Assembly (NCBI RefSeq): GCF_963678545.1 | Contig: NZ_OY782870.1 | Span: forward strand, 2,604,001 to 2,668,000 | Reading direction: 5' to 3' | DNA length: 64,000 nt | Source of the DNA: an uncultured Methanomethylovorans sp. | GTDB taxonomy: Archaea > Halobacteriota > Methanosarcinia > Methanosarcinales > Methanosarcinaceae | Shown here: one piece after another, positions 42,329-51,975 of the stretch | How the letters are laid out: each line of letters starts with the position of its first letter | Numbering within the stretch: the first letter of the stretch is position 1 | Made by a program: the position numbers and the translations under genes | Notes under the pieces: generated by a model | What the model saw: only the letters and a program-made list of their open reading frames with translations | The model's database searches: none | What the model was told of the DNA's origin: nothing

Positions 42329-44986
42329 TTATGTCCAGGTACCTGCAACTGGAGTTACACCAGACCAACCAAGACCTACGATTTCATATCCGGAATCTGT
42401 CTGGATTACGAAATTGTTTCCTGCAGTGTTGTACACACCAAGCTCGGTAGTGCTGTCTCCATTCCAATCGCCTACAATAGGTTCAGTGTTTGCCCAGCCA
42501 AATCCAACAGCTTCACCTAAGCCCTGTAGAGCCCAGGTACCAGTGCTGCCATCATATACACCTACTTCTTCAGCACCATCGCCATTCCAGTCACCTACAA
42601 CAGGTGTTACATCAGACCAGCCAAGACCGATCTCTTCATCACCGGATGCACCCTGAATGACAAAGTTGTTTCCTGCAGCGTTGTATATACCAAGTTCAGT
42701 AACACTGTCTCCATCCCAGTCACCTACAACTGGTTGAGTGCCTGCAAAGCCAAATACAACAATATCTGCATCATCGGCACTATTGGTGGTTGTGTTCCAG
42801 AGAGCCCAATTACCGGCGTTGTCGTACACACCTACTTCCTCAGTACCATCGCCATTCCAGTCACCTACAACAGGTGTTACACCAGTCCAGCCAAGACCAA
42901 GGACATCATATCCATCGTCATTTGATTCGTTCTGGATCACGAAGTTGTTTCCATCACGGTTGTAGACACCTACTTCCTTAATTCCGTCTCCATCCCAGTC
43001 ACCGATTATAGGTTCAGTGTCCGCCCAGCCGAATCCTACTATTTCTGCATACTGGAATGTTTCACTCCACTGAGCCCAGGTACCTGCATTGTTGTACACA
43101 GCTACAGTTTCATTAACCACATCAGGGGTTAATTTAAGGGCAACAAGACCATTATTGTGGTCAGCTACATAAAGATCGTTTCCTGAAACTGCAATTCCGT
43201 ATGAAGTACCCATTGTGTTGTATGTAGTTACATGATATATGGAAGATGCATTTGCTACATTCAAAATGACAGCTCCGGATGTATCATCAGCAACATAAGC
43301 ATAGTCACCTGAAACCGCAACAGCTGCTGCAGCTGAAGTATCATAACTGTCTACAAGAGTTGGTGTATCGGGAGTACTTATGTCAAATACCAGAAGACCA
43401 TCAGTGCCATCTGCAACGTATGCATAGTTACCTGAAATAGCTATACCATATGCATGGCCATCGGTATCATAGCTGGTTACAAGGCTCGGAGAAGCAGGAT
43501 TTGTAATATCCACAACTACAAGACCATTGGTACCATCAGCTACATAGGCGTAATTACCTGATATAGCGACATCTTCTGCACGTCCTGCAGTATCATAGGT
43601 ACCGCTTAGAGATATGTGATCAGGATCAGCGACATTAATGATTACAAGACCTGTTGCATTACCTGCTACATAGGCGTAATTACCTGATACTGCAACATCA
43701 TAAGCAAAGTCGCCTATTTCTAAAGAATTGCTACCTAAACCGTTTTCAAAATGAAGCCCAGATGAAGAAAGAGATGAGGCACTCAGGACTTTGAGACCAC
43801 CTTCACCGGCAGCTAAATAGACATAATTGCCTGATGTTGTTACACCAGAAGCAAAACTGGCTGTTGGATAAGTGTTTACAAGAGTTGGTGTTAACGGGTG
43901 CTCAACATCTACTGTCAAGAGACCGCCATGACCATGAGCCAGATAAACCTTGTTACCTGAAACAGCAACATCACGTGCATAACCAGCACTTGAGTAACGG
44001 CCTGTAAGGGTAGGAGATGCTGGATCTGTGATATCTACAATTGTAAGACCGCTGTAACCGGAAGCTACATAGGCATAATTATCTAACACAGCGAGGGAGA
44101 ATGAATGTCCGTCAATACTTGTGGTAGATTCAAGGGAAATATCAGAATTATCAGTGATATTTAATACCACAAGACCATTTGTTGAATCAGCCACGTATGC
44201 ATAGTTGCCTGAGACTGCAATATTCTCTGCATAAACAGCAGTGTCAATACTGTCCGCAATATCCAGATTGGATGGAGTGCTGCAATCCACAATTACTACA
44301 CCAGCTTCACCACATGCTACATATGCATAATTACCTGAGACATCAACACCTACTGCACCAGATGTAGTATAACTGTCTTCAAATGAAGGAGATGATTTAG
44401 TAGTCACATCTATAACTGTAAGGTTTGTGCCATCTGCCACATAAGCAAAATTACCGGATGCATCTATGTCAACATCCTGTGCATCTCCGGCAGTGTTATA
44501 GCGGCCAACACGATTTGGATTTGTAGGATTTGAAATGTCCACAACAGCAAGACCATCGATAGCATCACTTATGTAAGCATAGTTACCTGAAACTGCAACG
44601 CCGTACACAGTACCGGGATCATATCTACCTAAGAGAGTTGGAGAAGAGGGAGTAGTAATATCAATTACCAAAAGACCATTAACACCGTCCGCCACATAGG
44701 CATAGTTGCCTGAGACTGCAATATCTTCAACAAGCCCATCAGTTGTAAGAGTTGCTACTTTTGTAGGGTTAGTACTATTACTAATATCGATCACATCTAG
44801 GTCCTGTCCCTGCCCAACGTATGCATGATCATCAGATACTACTGCAACTTGTGTAATACCTCCGCCAAGGCGGCCGACGAAATCCACATTTAACTCAGGA
44901 GCTACAGCTGAGCCAAGCCCGGAGATCATTACCAGGAATAGCAATATCATTCCACATTTTACTTGTCTACTTAAATTGGTTTGCAT
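42329..44986 (-). CDS. LVIVD-repeat surface protein with FG-GAP-like end
   Basis: An 885-residue exported protein. Residues 1-30 form a signal peptide (KCGMILLFLVMISGLGSAVA). From about 35 to 640 there are about fourteen LVIVD repeats of around 42 residues, each with GNYAYVAD-like and GLVVVDI-like strands, expected to fold as beta propellers. From about 645 to 885 are Asp-rich repeats of the FG-GAP/VCBS kind (VVGDWNGDGTEEVGVYD), likely to bind calcium. There is no C-terminal anchor, so it is secreted or held by other surface proteins. GGTGA precedes the ATG. Such proteins are frequent in Methanosarcina relatives and probably serve cell-surface or matrix contacts. Confidence 0.9.
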   Translation of the reverse strand: MQTNLSRQVKCGMILLFLVMISGLGSAVAPELNVDFVGRLGGGITQVAVVSDDHAYVGQGQDLDVIDISNSTNPTKVATLTTDGLVEDIAVSGNYAYVADGVNGLLVIDITTPSSPTLLGRYDPGTVYGVAVSGNYAYISDAIDGLAVVDISNPTNPNRVGRYNTAGDAQDVDIDASGNFAYVADGTNLTVIDVTTKSSPSFEDSYTTSGAVGVDVSGNYAYVACGEAGVVIVDCSTPSNLDIADSIDTAVYAENIAVSGNYAYVADSTNGLVVLNITDNSDISLESTTSIDGHSFSLAVLDNYAYVASGYSGLTIVDITDPASPTLTGRYSSAGYARDVAVSGNKVYLAHGHGGLLTVDVEHPLTPTLVNTYPTASFASGVTTSGNYVYLAAGEGGLKVLSASSLSSSGLHFENGLGSNSLEIGDFAYDVAVSGNYAYVAGNATGLVIINVADPDHISLSGTYDTAGRAEDVAISGNYAYVADGTNGLVVVDITNPASPSLVTSYDTDGHAYGIAISGNYAYVADGTDGLLVFDISTPDTPTLVDSYDTSAAAAVAVSGDYAYVADDTSGAVILNVANASSIYHVTTYNTMGTSYGIAVSGNDLYVADHNNGLVALKLTPDVVNETVAVYNNAGTWAQWSETFQYAEIVGFGWADTEPIIGDWDGDGIKEVGVYNRDGNNFVIQNESNDDGYDVLGLGWTGVTPVVGDWNGDGTEEVGVYDNAGNWALWNTTTNSADDADIVVFGFAGTQPVVGDWDGDSVTELGIYNAAGNNFVIQGASGDEEIGLGWSDVTPVVGDWNGDGAEEVGVYDGSTGTWALQGLGEAVGFGWANTEPIVGDWNGDSTTELGVYNTAGNNFVIQTDSGYEIVGLGWSGVTPVAGTWT

Positions 44987-45365
44987 ATTTATATCACCAG
45001 TCCATATAAAAAGGACTTAGAATTGTTTTTAAAAAATATATTTCAACTATTATACTAGTTTGATTATATATAGAGATTTTGATGGACAATCAAGAGAAAA
45101 ATCTAAAAAACAGGACCTATAGACCTGCTAAGTGTAGCAGAGCACTATGTGGTTTGCAATTTGTTTACTTAAAGAAATGTAAAATCTATTATCCCATTGA
45201 AATACATCAAAATATGATAATGATTGATACAATGTATTAGCCAACAAAACCGTATTATTCTCCTTGAACTTACTCACTCTTGCAAACGCGATTTAAATGG
45301 ATAATTTTTTAACTCACAATCGCGTATGGTTTCAGACTAGTACACTTAAAGAAAGAGGTAGGAAC
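44987..45365. other. Control region between surface protein and XRE-cupin operon
   Basis: The spacer contains the minus-strand promoter of the LVIVD gene (CTATATATAATC, plus-strand about 45063-45076) and, in its last 80 bases, the promoter and operator-like repeat of the XRE-cupin gene. The middle 150 bases are AT-rich and hold no gene that I can support. Confidence 0.4.
45286..45325 (+). promoter_or_regulatory. Operator-like inverted repeat at the XRE-cupin promoter
   Basis: Perfect 8-base arms ACGCGATT (45286-45293) and AATCGCGT (45318-45325), 24 bases apart. Between and over them lies the TATA-like ATTTAAATGG (45291-45300), so the left arm covers the BRE/TATA side and the right arm the expected start site. 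The arms are GC-containing in an AT-rich area. Autoregulation by the gene's own HTH protein is the simplest idea. Confidence 0.55.
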
Positions 45366-45944
45366 ATGTCAGAGAAGAACCTAGTCGGTAACAAGATACG
45401 CCAGTTGCGTGAAGCACGGGAAATGTCAGTTGAAGAGCTGGCAGAAGCAAGTCATAGCAGTGTGGAACTTATACAGCAGCTTGAAAATGGTGCTTTTATA
45501 CCCTCATTGACACCCCTTTTACAAATTGCCCGTGCACTGGGAGTGCGTCTGGGTACTTTCCTTGATGATGCCACACAAAACTCACCTGTTGTTGTGAGAG
45601 CAGGGAAATCCGAGCAAATAGTGAGGTTTTCTGGCAACTGTCCCACCCCACAGAAGAGCATACTGGAGTTCTCAGCCCTGGCATCCAACAAAATAGATCG
45701 CCATATGGAACCTTTCCTTATAGATGTGCATCCACTGGGATGTGCAGATATAAACCCTTCAGCCCATGAAGGAGAGGAATTCATCTATGTGCTCAAAGGC
45801 CAAATAGAGATTCTGTATGGAAAAGAGAAGTACAAGCTCAACGCAGGTGACAGTATATATTATGATTCTGTTGTCCCCCATCACGTACATGCGTCCGGTG
45901 AAAGTGATGCTCAGATACTGGCAGTAGTATATACTCCTCTTTAA
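45366..45944 (+). CDS. XRE-cupin transcription regulator
   Basis: A 192-residue regulator: residues 5-65 are an XRE helix-turn-helix ([20 protein letters not shown] with the recognition helix after [12 protein letters not shown]), residues about 110-190 a cupin ([28 protein letters not shown]). The cupin should bind a small ligand, here perhaps an acyl-CoA or fatty acid as the next two genes handle acyl groups. A longer frame begins at 45297 inside the promoter repeat; AGAGGTAGG before 45366 marks the real start. Confidence 0.92.
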   Translation: MSEKNLVGNKIRQLREAREMSVEELAEASHSSVELIQQLENGAFIPSLTPLLQIARALGVRLGTFLDDATQNSPVVVRAGKSEQIVRFSGNCPTPQKSILEFSALASNKIDRHMEPFLIDVHPLGCADINPSAHEGEEFIYVLKGQIEILYGKEKYKLNAGDSIYYDSVVPHHVHASGESDAQILAVVYTPL

Positions 45945-45957
45945 AAAGGCGATATAC

Positions 45958-46368
45958 ATGATAATTACTACAGTCACACCCAGATTTGGAGATGCAGATG
46001 GTCTGAGACATATTAACAACATAGCGATCTCCGAATGGTTCGAAGAAGCCAGAAACCCGGTGTTCAGGTTCTTCACCCCTGACCTTGACCTCAGCTATGA
46101 GAAATGGAAGTTAATTCTTGCCAGGACAGAATTCGATTACCTGGGAGAAATGTACTACGGAGATGATGTGGAAATCCGCACCTACATTGCAAGGATAGGC
46201 AATACCTCTTTTGTCATAGCTCATGAAGCCTGGCAACGCGGCTCCCTTAGAGCAAAAGGACAGGCTGTGACAGTTCACTACGATTTCCTGAACAAGAAAT
46301 CTATGCCTATACCGGATGACATAAGAAAAAAGCTCCAGGAACATCTGATAACTGAAGACAAAAAGTGA
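45958..46368 (+). CDS. Acyl-CoA thioesterase, hotdog fold
   Basis: A 136-residue 4HBT-type thioesterase. [24 protein letters not shown] carries the catalytic aspartate-like D15/D17 region and the hotdog helix; later [19 protein letters not shown] and [14 protein letters not shown] complete the fold. It hydrolyses acyl-CoA esters. It lies 13 bases after the regulator and 31 before the acyl-CoA synthetase, so the operon can both form and cleave acyl-CoA. Confidence 0.88.
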   Translation: MIITTVTPRFGDADGLRHINNIAISEWFEEARNPVFRFFTPDLDLSYEKWKLILARTEFDYLGEMYYGDDVEIRTYIARIGNTSFVIAHEAWQRGSLRAKGQAVTVHYDFLNKKSMPIPDDIRKKLQEHLITEDKK

Positions 46369-46399
46369 GCTAAAAATTAAGAATAAAGGGGGATACGAA

Positions 46400-48049
46400 A
46401 TGCCTTTTATTGAAGATACTCTGGGCGCAGTTTTGGAGAATGTGGTGGCAAATGATCCAGACAGGGAATTCATGGTATACCCTGACAGGGATCTTAGGTT
46501 CACATATAAGGAGTTCGACGAGCGAGTCAATACACTTGCCAAAGGACTGCTTGCTATAGGTATTGGAAAAGGAGATCATGTAGGAATATGGGCTAAAAAT
46601 GTTCCTGACTGGTTGACCTTCATGTTTGCCACTGCTAAGATCGGCGCTGTACTTGTAACGGTAAATACTGCCTACAAGAGCCATGAAGCAGAATATGTGG
46701 TAAAGCAGTCTGATATGAAAGCCCTGGCAATCATCGATGGATTCCGTGATGTGGATTATATCAGTATAATGTACGAACTTGTGCCTGAACTTAAAACACA
46801 GCAGCGTGGAAAGTTGCGCAGTGACAGGTTCCCATACCTTAAAAGTGTTATATTCATCGGCCAGGAGAAACACCGGGGCATGTACAACAGTGCTGAGCTT
46901 CTATTGCTTGGAAAACATGGCAATGATGAGGAACTCCACAGGATCAAAGAGTCACTTAACTGCAATGAAGTAGTGAATATGCAGTACACGTCAGGTACAA
47001 CGGGTTTCCCAAAAGGAGTAATGCTGACACACAGCAATATCTTAAACAATGGACTTTCTATTGGAGATCGACAGAAATTTACATCTGATGACCGCCTATG
47101 CCTTCCAGTGCCGTTATTCCACTGTTTTGGGATTGTGCTGGGAGTAATGTCAATCCTGACTCACGGAGCAACGCTCGTGATGCTTGAGATTTATGATCCC
47201 TTAATGGTATTGGCAGCTGTCCAGAAAGAAAAGTGTACGGCTTTGTACGGCGTGCCCACGATGTTCATTGCCGAATATACTCATCCAATGTTCAAGATGT
47301 TCGATCTTTCTTCCCTGCGTACAGGAATAATGGCAGGTTCTACCTGCCCGATTGATGCCATGAAAAGGGTCATAAAAGACATGCACTGCACAGAAATAAC
47401 CAGTGTCTATGGTCTTACTGAAGCTTCTCCCGGAATCACTCAAACTACCACAGATGACGCTGTAGAGCTACGGGTAGAGACTGTAGGAAGAGCTTTCCCT
47501 GGTGTGGAAGCCGCAGTGCTGAATCCTGAAACCTATGAACCTCTCCCTCCGAATACCATTGGAGAAATATGCTGCCGCGGCTATAATGTGATGAAAGGTT
47601 ACTACAATATGCCTGAAGAGACGAAAAAGGCAATTGATGGGAACGGCTGGCTGCACAGTGGAGATCTGGGTACCTGCGATGAGAACGGCTACTACCGTAT
47701 CACTGGTCGTATCAAAGACATGATTATCCGAGGTGGGGAAAATGTGTACCCAAGAGAGATCGAGGAGTTCCTTTATACAGTTGATGGAGTAAAGGACGCA
47801 CAGGTAGTGGGTATTCCTGACGAGAAATATGGAGAGATTGTAGGTGCTTTTGTTATGCTGAACGATGGAGCACAACTTACAGAAGAAGATATTCAGGACT
47901 ATGCCCGCACAAAAATCGCCAGGTATAAAGTTCCAAAACACATATTTTTTGTGAACGAATATCCGCTTACTGCAAGCGGTAAGATCCAAAAATTCAAGCT
48001 AAGGGAACTTGCTGTGAAATTACTTGAAAATAAAAAGGAAGAGGCTTAG
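46400..48049 (+). CDS. AMP-forming acyl-CoA synthetase
   Basis: A 549-residue acyl-adenylate-forming enzyme of the FadD/medium-chain type. Core motifs: [18 protein letters not shown] (about 197-214), [13 protein letters not shown], the hinge [20 protein letters not shown] and the catalytic lysine in [14 protein letters not shown] near the end. It would convert a carboxylic acid, ATP and CoA into the acyl-CoA. AAAGGGGG precedes the ATG. The substrate is not visible; with the XRE-cupin regulator and thioesterase it may take up external fatty acids or branched acids. Confidence 0.9.
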   Translation: MPFIEDTLGAVLENVVANDPDREFMVYPDRDLRFTYKEFDERVNTLAKGLLAIGIGKGDHVGIWAKNVPDWLTFMFATAKIGAVLVTVNTAYKSHEAEYVVKQSDMKALAIIDGFRDVDYISIMYELVPELKTQQRGKLRSDRFPYLKSVIFIGQEKHRGMYNSAELLLLGKHGNDEELHRIKESLNCNEVVNMQYTSGTTGFPKGVMLTHSNILNNGLSIGDRQKFTSDDRLCLPVPLFHCFGIVLGVMSILTHGATLVMLEIYDPLMVLAAVQKEKCTALYGVPTMFIAEYTHPMFKMFDLSSLRTGIMAGSTCPIDAMKRVIKDMHCTEITSVYGLTEASPGITQTTTDDAVELRVETVGRAFPGVEAAVLNPETYEPLPPNTIGEICCRGYNVMKGYYNMPEETKKAIDGNGWLHSGDLGTCDENGYYRITGRIKDMIIRGGENVYPREIEEFLYTVDGVKDAQVVGIPDEKYGEIVGAFVMLNDGAQLTEEDIQDYARTKIARYKVPKHIFFVNEYPLTASGKIQKFKLRELAVKLLENKKEEA

Positions 48050-48055
48050 GCCTCT
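48038..48055 (+). terminator. Hairpin at the end of the acyl-CoA operon
   Basis: AAGAGGC/GCCTCTT with a four-base loop spans the stop codon and is followed by TTCCCCC. Confidence 0.45.
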
Positions 48056-48077
48056 TTCCCCCATTCCGTAATTTTAG

Positions 48078-50039
48078 TTATCTTTTTTCCTTCTTCAACT
48101 GGTACACAAAAACAAATCCCAAAACCACAGATACAAGTCCAAACCCGGGAGTTTCTTTAGTCTGTGATTCTTCTTGCGTAGATGTGTTTCCAGGTGCTGG
48201 AACCATCTGAGAATAATCATCCTTTAGTGTAATAACAACACCTGTAAAAGCGGGATCATTTGTATAATAATCATATACGCTTCCTATAAATTCAGATGTC
48301 GTTGCATTTTCAGAAGGCAGATGAGGCACCATCACATCGATCATCGCTTTACCATCTGCCCCCCTTACTTCCCCCATCTTCGGAGCAAGAGAATCGGCAA
48401 TTGGATCAATACTACTAAGCTGATCCTCAGCACCATAGGTCATAAGGACAAAAAGGTCTACATTACCTGAAACATTAGCCAGCTCTGCCATATCATAGGA
48501 TGCAGGTACATCTACTGCCAGAGGAATCTTGTCTGTTGTTTTTTGTCTTACTTCTTCGAGGAACAGCATGTTATCCTGGCAAGCCTGCTCAGTGTCCTCT
48601 GTACATGGATCGAGTGTAATATCTATACCATCAAAATCAGACAGGGATTTTGTATTGTAGTCAAGAATAGCGCTCACGGTAGAGATCAACTGGTCTTTTC
48701 CGGATGTTACATTAGTCCCTTCAGGAATAAACAGCATAGCGTACACTTTAATATTATTTGCATGTGCAGTCTTGATGAACCGTTCACATTTCCAAATAGT
48801 ATCTTCGGTTGTTCTCAAAAACACCATATTTACGCCACTGTTATTGAACTGGCTCAGTATAGCGTCATCATAGTCTTCTACATCAAAATACCTTACAGAC
48901 AATACTTTTCCTTCAGGTAGTACCAACTCGGGAATTTCTGTCTCCTTAACATTTTCTACAGGCTGCTCTTCAGTTTGCATTGTGGAGAAACTTACAGTCG
49001 GCTCCTGTGAAGTATAGTTACGTACAAAAACATAATCAATAGACATAGAACCAGTGTTAGGGGAACCATCAACATAAGTATTGGACTTAAGGAACACTTT
49101 CATATTAGTTCCAGGGACATAAGGTGTCTCTTCACTGGACACTACATCCATCTTGGTATCTTTCACACCATTCTTGAACCAGGATACTTTATTAATTTCA
49201 TCCCCTTGCTGATACCAAGCAATTTCTGAGATATACCATACATTATCCTGACTATTAACATCGGAAAGATCCCATGGCTCATATTTAAGATTAGCCTTAT
49301 TATTTTTTATGCCCCATGTGGCATACGTTTCACCATTCTGTTCTGTCTTAAAGATTATCCAATTCTTTGTATCGCTTTGTGGATCCACAAAACCTTGCTG
49401 AAGAACAGGACCTCTGGTATCTACACCCGTAGTTACTTTTTTCCTTTTAACAACAAGACTTGAATTTATTGGGAAATCTTCTTTTGATTTGATCACAGAA
49501 TAACCGTTAGGATGCTTCACAGGTACTATAAGGTTACATACATCTGAACTGAATCCAACTTGACCGCCTCCGTTGGTATCTGATTGCCATGTACCATAAT
49601 TAAGACGTGAATCACTAAAGTCATCAAATAGTTCAAAAGTAGAAGCACCATCACTCACATCTTCTGCCAATGGATTACCATAATAAATCTTTACTTCTGA
49701 CTGCCCATTGGCTTTAAGAGATGGCATTTTGACCCAGACTGATGCAGTTGCAGCTGTCTTATCCCAGCTCTGTATCCAGTAACTGAGCTGCTTTCCACCA
49801 GCCTCGAATCTTATATCTTCTCCCTGAGGATCAGCTTCTGAAAAGTTGAAATTCGAACTATCAAGTAAAATATTTACCTGATATCCAGTAAGATCTTTAC
49901 CTGAGTTCTCCTGAACATACAGAGTAGAACTGTAATTCCATTCTCCTCCACCAGTTCCAGTTAATGCACTAGCAAATCCGGTCATTAGCAGAAGCACAGC
50001 AAATAGATAGGATAATTTAACGAGTGATCTTGCTATCAT
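48078..50039 (-). CDS. DUF2341 surface protein with PGF-CTERM-like anchor
   Basis: A 653-residue exported protein. A signal peptide is at residues 1-25 (KLSYLFAVLLLMTGFASAL). The next part is a DUF2341 beta-sandwich (GYQVNILLDSSNF..FNFSEADPQGEDIRF in pieces), then a concanavalin-like domain (about 130-320). Residues about 350-590 resemble a GH18-like barrel with FDGIDITLDP in the position of the usual DxxDxDxE, so catalysis is doubtful. The end, TPGFGLVSVVLGFVFVY then KKEKR, is a PGF-CTERM-type archaeosortase signal, preceded by a Ser/Thr/Glu-rich linker. AAGGTGA fixes the start at 50039. Confidence 0.82.
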   Translation of the reverse strand: MIARSLVKLSYLFAVLLLMTGFASALTGTGGGEWNYSSTLYVQENSGKDLTGYQVNILLDSSNFNFSEADPQGEDIRFEAGGKQLSYWIQSWDKTAATASVWVKMPSLKANGQSEVKIYYGNPLAEDVSDGASTFELFDDFSDSRLNYGTWQSDTNGGGQVGFSSDVCNLIVPVKHPNGYSVIKSKEDFPINSSLVVKRKKVTTGVDTRGPVLQQGFVDPQSDTKNWIIFKTEQNGETYATWGIKNNKANLKYEPWDLSDVNSQDNVWYISEIAWYQQGDEINKVSWFKNGVKDTKMDVVSSEETPYVPGTNMKVFLKSNTYVDGSPNTGSMSIDYVFVRNYTSQEPTVSFSTMQTEEQPVENVKETEIPELVLPEGKVLSVRYFDVEDYDDAILSQFNNSGVNMVFLRTTEDTIWKCERFIKTAHANNIKVYAMLFIPEGTNVTSGKDQLISTVSAILDYNTKSLSDFDGIDITLDPCTEDTEQACQDNMLFLEEVRQKTTDKIPLAVDVPASYDMAELANVSGNVDLFVLMTYGAEDQLSSIDPIADSLAPKMGEVRGADGKAMIDVMVPHLPSENATTSEFIGSVYDYYTNDPAFTGVVITLKDDYSQMVPAPGNTSTQEESQTKETPGFGLVSVVLGFVFVYQLKKEKR

Positions 50040-50362
50040 TTCATTCACCTTTTTGAACATTGGCTTTCTTCTGAACATGAAAAGATAATTGAAGGGAACA
50101 AAGATGATTTTACAGCTCCCATTTATTAAATAAGATCATCACTTGTTAAATAGATTACTTTTAGTACCATCTTTTCTTGACCATATTGACCTGAGCAAAA
50201 GGTAACATTAAAAAAAAGTATCTTTTACTTATACAAAAAAAGTTACCCTTATGTCTGGGAAAATTATATGAAAGCTAACTCAAAAACTAAAAGAGAATGA
50301 ACCTGCTAATGTTCACACATTACAGGTTACATTCATATTTTCATGCCCAAAATTAAATGTAT
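50040..50362. other. Spacer with promoter and long hairpin
   Basis: Contains the minus-strand TATA-like CTTATTTAATAAAT (50121-50134) for the DUF2341 gene and, at 50295-50334, a long hairpin (GAATG/CATTC, AACCTG/CAGGTT and AATG/CATT arms, loop TTCACA) that, read on the minus strand, is followed by a T-rich tract and so ends the upstream lipoprotein transcript. No gene otherwise. Confidence 0.5.
50295..50334 (-). terminator. Terminator of the YbaY-chagasin gene
   Basis: Long interrupted stem of three paired blocks with a six-base loop, followed on the minus strand by CTCTTTTAGTTTTTG. Confidence 0.55.
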
Positions 50363-51175
50363 TTATGGATTTACATTTAATGTTAAATTGTAAGTATCTT
50401 CCTCTCCAGTGACATTCTCCCATGGTCTTTTGTAAATTCCTGAAACATTATAATGGCCTGCACTGTTAGCTTGGACAGACCATTCATGAACTCCGCCAGC
50501 CCCTACAACTCCTGCCTGTGCGGATGAAATATACTCATCCTGTACTACTTTCAGACCATCTGTAAAGCTCATGTTCCAAGAATAGCCGGTCGTGGGATTC
50601 TCTTCCAATCTTATAATAACAAGCTCTCCAATCTTCATATCTGGTGAAGTTCCATTCTGTTCCTCGGTGAATACTTTAGCCGCTGTGCTATCCCCTGAGA
50701 CTTTCTGCACTACTACATCCAAAGCCTTTGAGTCCAAAATCAATGGATAGTGCTGGGTTGTAATGTAATCTGCCTGCGAGACATTGCCATCTCCATCTAC
50801 ATCGATATGCACAGACAGTGAATAGTTCGTTCCTTCTTCCAATTTGCTTGTTGGAACTGCATACTGGAATGTAGTCTTTGTTTCATTTATAGATAGACCT
50901 GATATTATCTGCTCTTCCACCACTGTGGATGGGGAATCCGCAACACTTACATCTTCAATTGTCACATAAGCTGTTGCATTTGAAAATGAAACATTTTGTT
51001 CTTCAAATGACACGGTACCTTTAAGCACGTCCTGTGCCGGAGAGGTCGTACACCCTGATGAAGCCATGATGAAAAACACGGCCAATACTAATGAAACACA
51101 AATTGAGATTGATCGATTATTTGTTGTTATTATAACACTTCCTGTTATAATGATTGAATCGAATCTATAAATCAC
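50363..51175 (-). CDS. Lipoprotein with YbaY-like and chagasin domains
   Basis: A 270-residue exported protein. A hydrophobic segment (ISICVSLVLAVFFIMASSGC) ends in a lipobox-like cysteine near residue 42. Residues about 50-150 match the YbaY type: VTIEDVSVADSPSTVVEEQ and LSVHIDVDGDGNVSQADY. Residues about 170-268 are an inhibitor I42 (chagasin) domain with the three inhibitory loops NPTTGYSW, GAGGVHEW and RPWE all intact, so it should block papain-like cysteine proteases outside the cell. The start GTG at 51175 is the only one available upstream of the signal but lacks a ribosome site. Confidence 0.8.
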   Translation of the reverse strand: MIYRFDSIIITGSVIITTNNRSISICVSLVLAVFFIMASSGCTTSPAQDVLKGTVSFEEQNVSFSNATAYVTIEDVSVADSPSTVVEEQIISGLSINETKTTFQYAVPTSKLEEGTNYSLSVHIDVDGDGNVSQADYITTQHYPLILDSKALDVVVQKVSGDSTAAKVFTEEQNGTSPDMKIGELVIIRLEENPTTGYSWNMSFTDGLKVVQDEYISSAQAGVVGAGGVHEWSVQANSAGHYNVSGIYKRPWENVTGEEDTYNLTLNVNP

Positions 51176-51246
51176 TTGTTTAAGCTACGAATAATTTTGA
51201 AGTCATATGCCATTGATTTTATAGATCTTTGTTTTCTTTGCTATGA

Positions 51247-51260
51247 ATATATTTAAATCG
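51247..51260 (+). promoter_or_regulatory. TATA box of the phosphoglycerate mutase gene
   Basis: ATATATTTAAATCG, 33-46 bases before the ATG at 51293; AGGTG at 51281-51285 is the ribosome site. An earlier ATG at 51288 meets a stop after two codons. Confidence 0.5.
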
Positions 51261-51292
51261 AAAGTATGTCAATCATTAAAAGGTGAAATGGA

Positions 51293-51961
51293 ATGAGCAT
51301 TCTTGTGCTTGTAAGACATGGAGAATCACGCTGGAATCTGGAAAACAGATTTGCAGGCTGGGTAGATGTTCCTTTGAGTGAAAAGGGAATAAAGGAAGCA
51401 ATTGAATGTGCTAATTATTTAAAGTCTTTTGAATTTGACGTGGCTTTTACATCCAAGCTCACAAGAGCTCAAATTACTTTGTCCCTCATATTGTCGTGTC
51501 AGAAAAAAATAGGCATATTTCTACATGATGACTTGAAAAGAGATAATTGGTCCTATCATCCAATGCGGGTTGATGAAAGCGAGATGCCCATATATTCCAG
51601 TGAGTCTTTGAATGAACGGTATTATGGAAAACTCCAGGGACAGAATAAACAACAAGCTCGTGAGGTTTATGGAGAAGAACAGGTATTCATCTGGAGAAGA
51701 AGTTTCGATGTTGCACCACCTAATGGTGAAAGTCTTAAAGATACTTATGAAAGGACGATACCATATTTCAATAATAACATAGTACCTTTCCTTGAAAAAG
51801 ATAAAAATGTGATCATTGTAGCACATGGGAACAGTCTGCGTTCAGTGATCAAATACATAGAAGGCATTTTAGATGAGGATATTCCTAAATTTGAATTGAA
51901 TACCGGTGATCCTGTCGTATATGATTACGAGAAGGGTAAATTCAACAAAAGAAAAAAATAA
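51293..51961 (+). CDS. gpmA: 2,3-bisphosphoglycerate-dependent phosphoglycerate mutase
   Basis: A 222-residue histidine-phosphatase-fold mutase interconverting 3- and 2-phosphoglycerate. LVRHGESRWNLENRFAGW contains the phosphorylated histidine; RALTSKLTRAQ-like TSKLTRAQITL, the ERYYGKLQGQNK segment and VIIVAHGNSLRSVIKYIEG are all dPGM signatures. Most archaea use the unrelated independent-type enzyme, so this gene may have come from bacteria, though such copies are known in methanogens. A convergent thioredoxin gene follows after 14 bases. Confidence 0.9.
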   Translation: MSILVLVRHGESRWNLENRFAGWVDVPLSEKGIKEAIECANYLKSFEFDVAFTSKLTRAQITLSLILSCQKKIGIFLHDDLKRDNWSYHPMRVDESEMPIYSSESLNERYYGKLQGQNKQQAREVYGEEQVFIWRRSFDVAPPNGESLKDTYERTIPYFNNNIVPFLEKDKNVIIVAHGNSLRSVIKYIEGILDEDIPKFELNTGDPVVYDYEKGKFNKRKK

Positions 51962-51975
51962 AAGCATTTTTGAGG

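Noticed and set aside
42414..42981. Several plus-strand open frames inside the LVIVD/FG-GAP gene region
   Set aside because: They are antisense shadows of the Asp-rich repeats, with Pro/Ser-rich translations, no ribosome site and mutual overlap.
42329..44986. CRISPR-like periodicity
   Set aside because: The repeated DNA is coding, follows the LVIVD and FG-GAP protein units, and has no constant repeat with unique spacers.
45297..45365. A 23-codon extension of the XRE-cupin protein
   Set aside because: The upstream ATG lies within the promoter and inverted repeat; the ribosome site is just before 45366.
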